Part shown: positions 6,973 through 7,267 of the stretch, in pieces
Position numbering within the stretch: the first letter of the stretch is position 1
Layout: the number at the start of each line of letters is the position of its first letter
NCBI GenBank assembly: GCA_903970295.1
Contig: CAJCHQ010000484.1
Coordinates: 1 to 7,267 of the forward strand
Origin: Bryobacterales bacterium
GTDB taxonomy: Bacteria > Cyanobacteriota > Vampirovibrionia > Obscuribacterales > Obscuribacteraceae
Length of the DNA stretch: 7,267 nt
Direction of reading: 5' to 3'
Notes under the pieces: model-generated
Seen by the model: the letters and a program-made list of their open reading frames with translations, nothing else
Databases searched by the model: none
Told to the model about the DNA's origin: nothing
Translations under genes and position numbers: made by a program

Positions 6973-7180
6973 GGTAGGGTCGTGGGCCCGGGGATAGACC
7001 GTACCGATATCGGTAGGGCCGTGGGCCCGGGGATTAGACCGTACCGATATCGGTAGGGCCGTGGGCCCGGGGATTAGACCGTACCGATATCGGTAGGGCC
7101 GTGGGCCCGAGGGATTAGACCGTACCGATATCGGTACGGTCGCGGGGTCAGGGATTCAACCGTGCCGATTTCGTTACGGC
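6973..7180. repeat. Array of about five 40-bp palindrome-bearing tandem repeats
   Basis: Units start at 6973, 7012, 7052, 7092 and 7133 (lengths 39, 40, 40, 41 and 40), with a sixth start decaying after 7173. Each of the first four contains ACCGATATCGGT across its junction with the next (7003-7014, 7043-7054, 7083-7094, 7124-7135). Units two to four also contain GGGCCGTGGGCCC, a 5-bp GC stem with a GTG loop; unit one has GGGTC in its left arm, keeping pairing by a G-U wobble. At the fourth-fifth junction the palindrome extends to a perfect 24 bp (7118-7141). Unit five is the most degenerate. There are no unique spacers between copies. The function is unknown. Confidence 0.9.
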
Positions 7181-7189
7181 GGACATATC

Positions 7190-7233
7190 AAAACAAGCCC
7201 TCGCGGCACAAACAGAGGGCAAGAGCTTGTTTT
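7190..7233. terminator. Bidirectional terminator-like hairpin
   Basis: AAAACAAGC (7190-7198) pairs exactly with GCTTGTTTT (7225-7233), and CCCTC (7198-7202) can alternatively pair with GAGGG (7215-7219) inside. T-rich 3' arms appear on both strands. It could end a gene entering from the right on minus, or block transcription coming from the repeat array on plus. Confidence 0.45.
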
Positions 7234-7267
7234 AAGTTGGTCAACGCATTAAGTCAGAGAATTCCGT

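Noticed and set aside
6973..7180. CRISPR array
   Set aside because: The 40-bp units abut directly with no unique spacers, and no cas gene is present.
1..7267. Phage, plasmid or transposon origin of the window
   Set aside because: No integrase, transposase, structural phage gene, relaxase or replication protein is seen; repeats alone do not prove mobility.

Overview
The window carries three protein-coding genes from what looks like a bacterial chromosome with balanced base composition. No rRNA, tRNA, transposase, integrase or CRISPR array is visible. The pairing of a very large Asn/Gln/Ala-rich tandem-repeat protein with a disordered, signal-less protein ending in peptidoglycan-hydrolase domains reminds me of Candidatus Obscuribacterales (Melainabacteria, the non-photosynthetic sister group of Cyanobacteria). 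That placement is a weak impression from protein style, not a marker-based assignment.

Layout. (1) Bases 1-3236, plus strand: the 3' part of a giant gene whose reading frame is open at the left edge. It encodes an array of about 40-44 residue helical repeats, a Pro/Lys-rich linker and a helical C-terminal region with no Cys or Trp. Its stop codon lies inside a 20-bp tandem repeat. (2) Bases 3237-3554: non-coding, with the remaining copies of that 20-bp repeat and a perfect 17-bp-stem hairpin whose 3' arm can pair with a third copy of the sequence. (3) Bases 3555-4967, plus strand: a 14-helix major facilitator drug/proton antiporter of the DHA2 (EmrB/QacA) type starting with GTG. (4) Bases 4968-5063: a short convergent gap with a bidirectional terminator-like hairpin. 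(5) Bases 5064-6848, minus strand: a 594-residue protein with a 3D (three-aspartate) domain and a C-terminal CHAP/NlpC-P60-like cysteine peptidase domain. (6) Bases 6849-7267: its upstream region, with a ribosome binding site, a candidate -10 element next to a 16-bp inverted repeat, an array of about five 40-bp units carrying two palindromes each, and a second bidirectional terminator-like hairpin.

The genes do not form an obvious operon. The first two share a strand but are separated by 318 bp with strong secondary structure, and the third is convergent. The parts most worth a second look are the solenoid protein with its two-unit higher-order repeat, the two-domain wall hydrolase lacking a recognisable export signal, the palindromic 40-bp array, and the three-arm hairpin before the efflux gene. 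A shared theme of cell-surface or envelope biology is plausible but is inference from predicted functions and proximity only.
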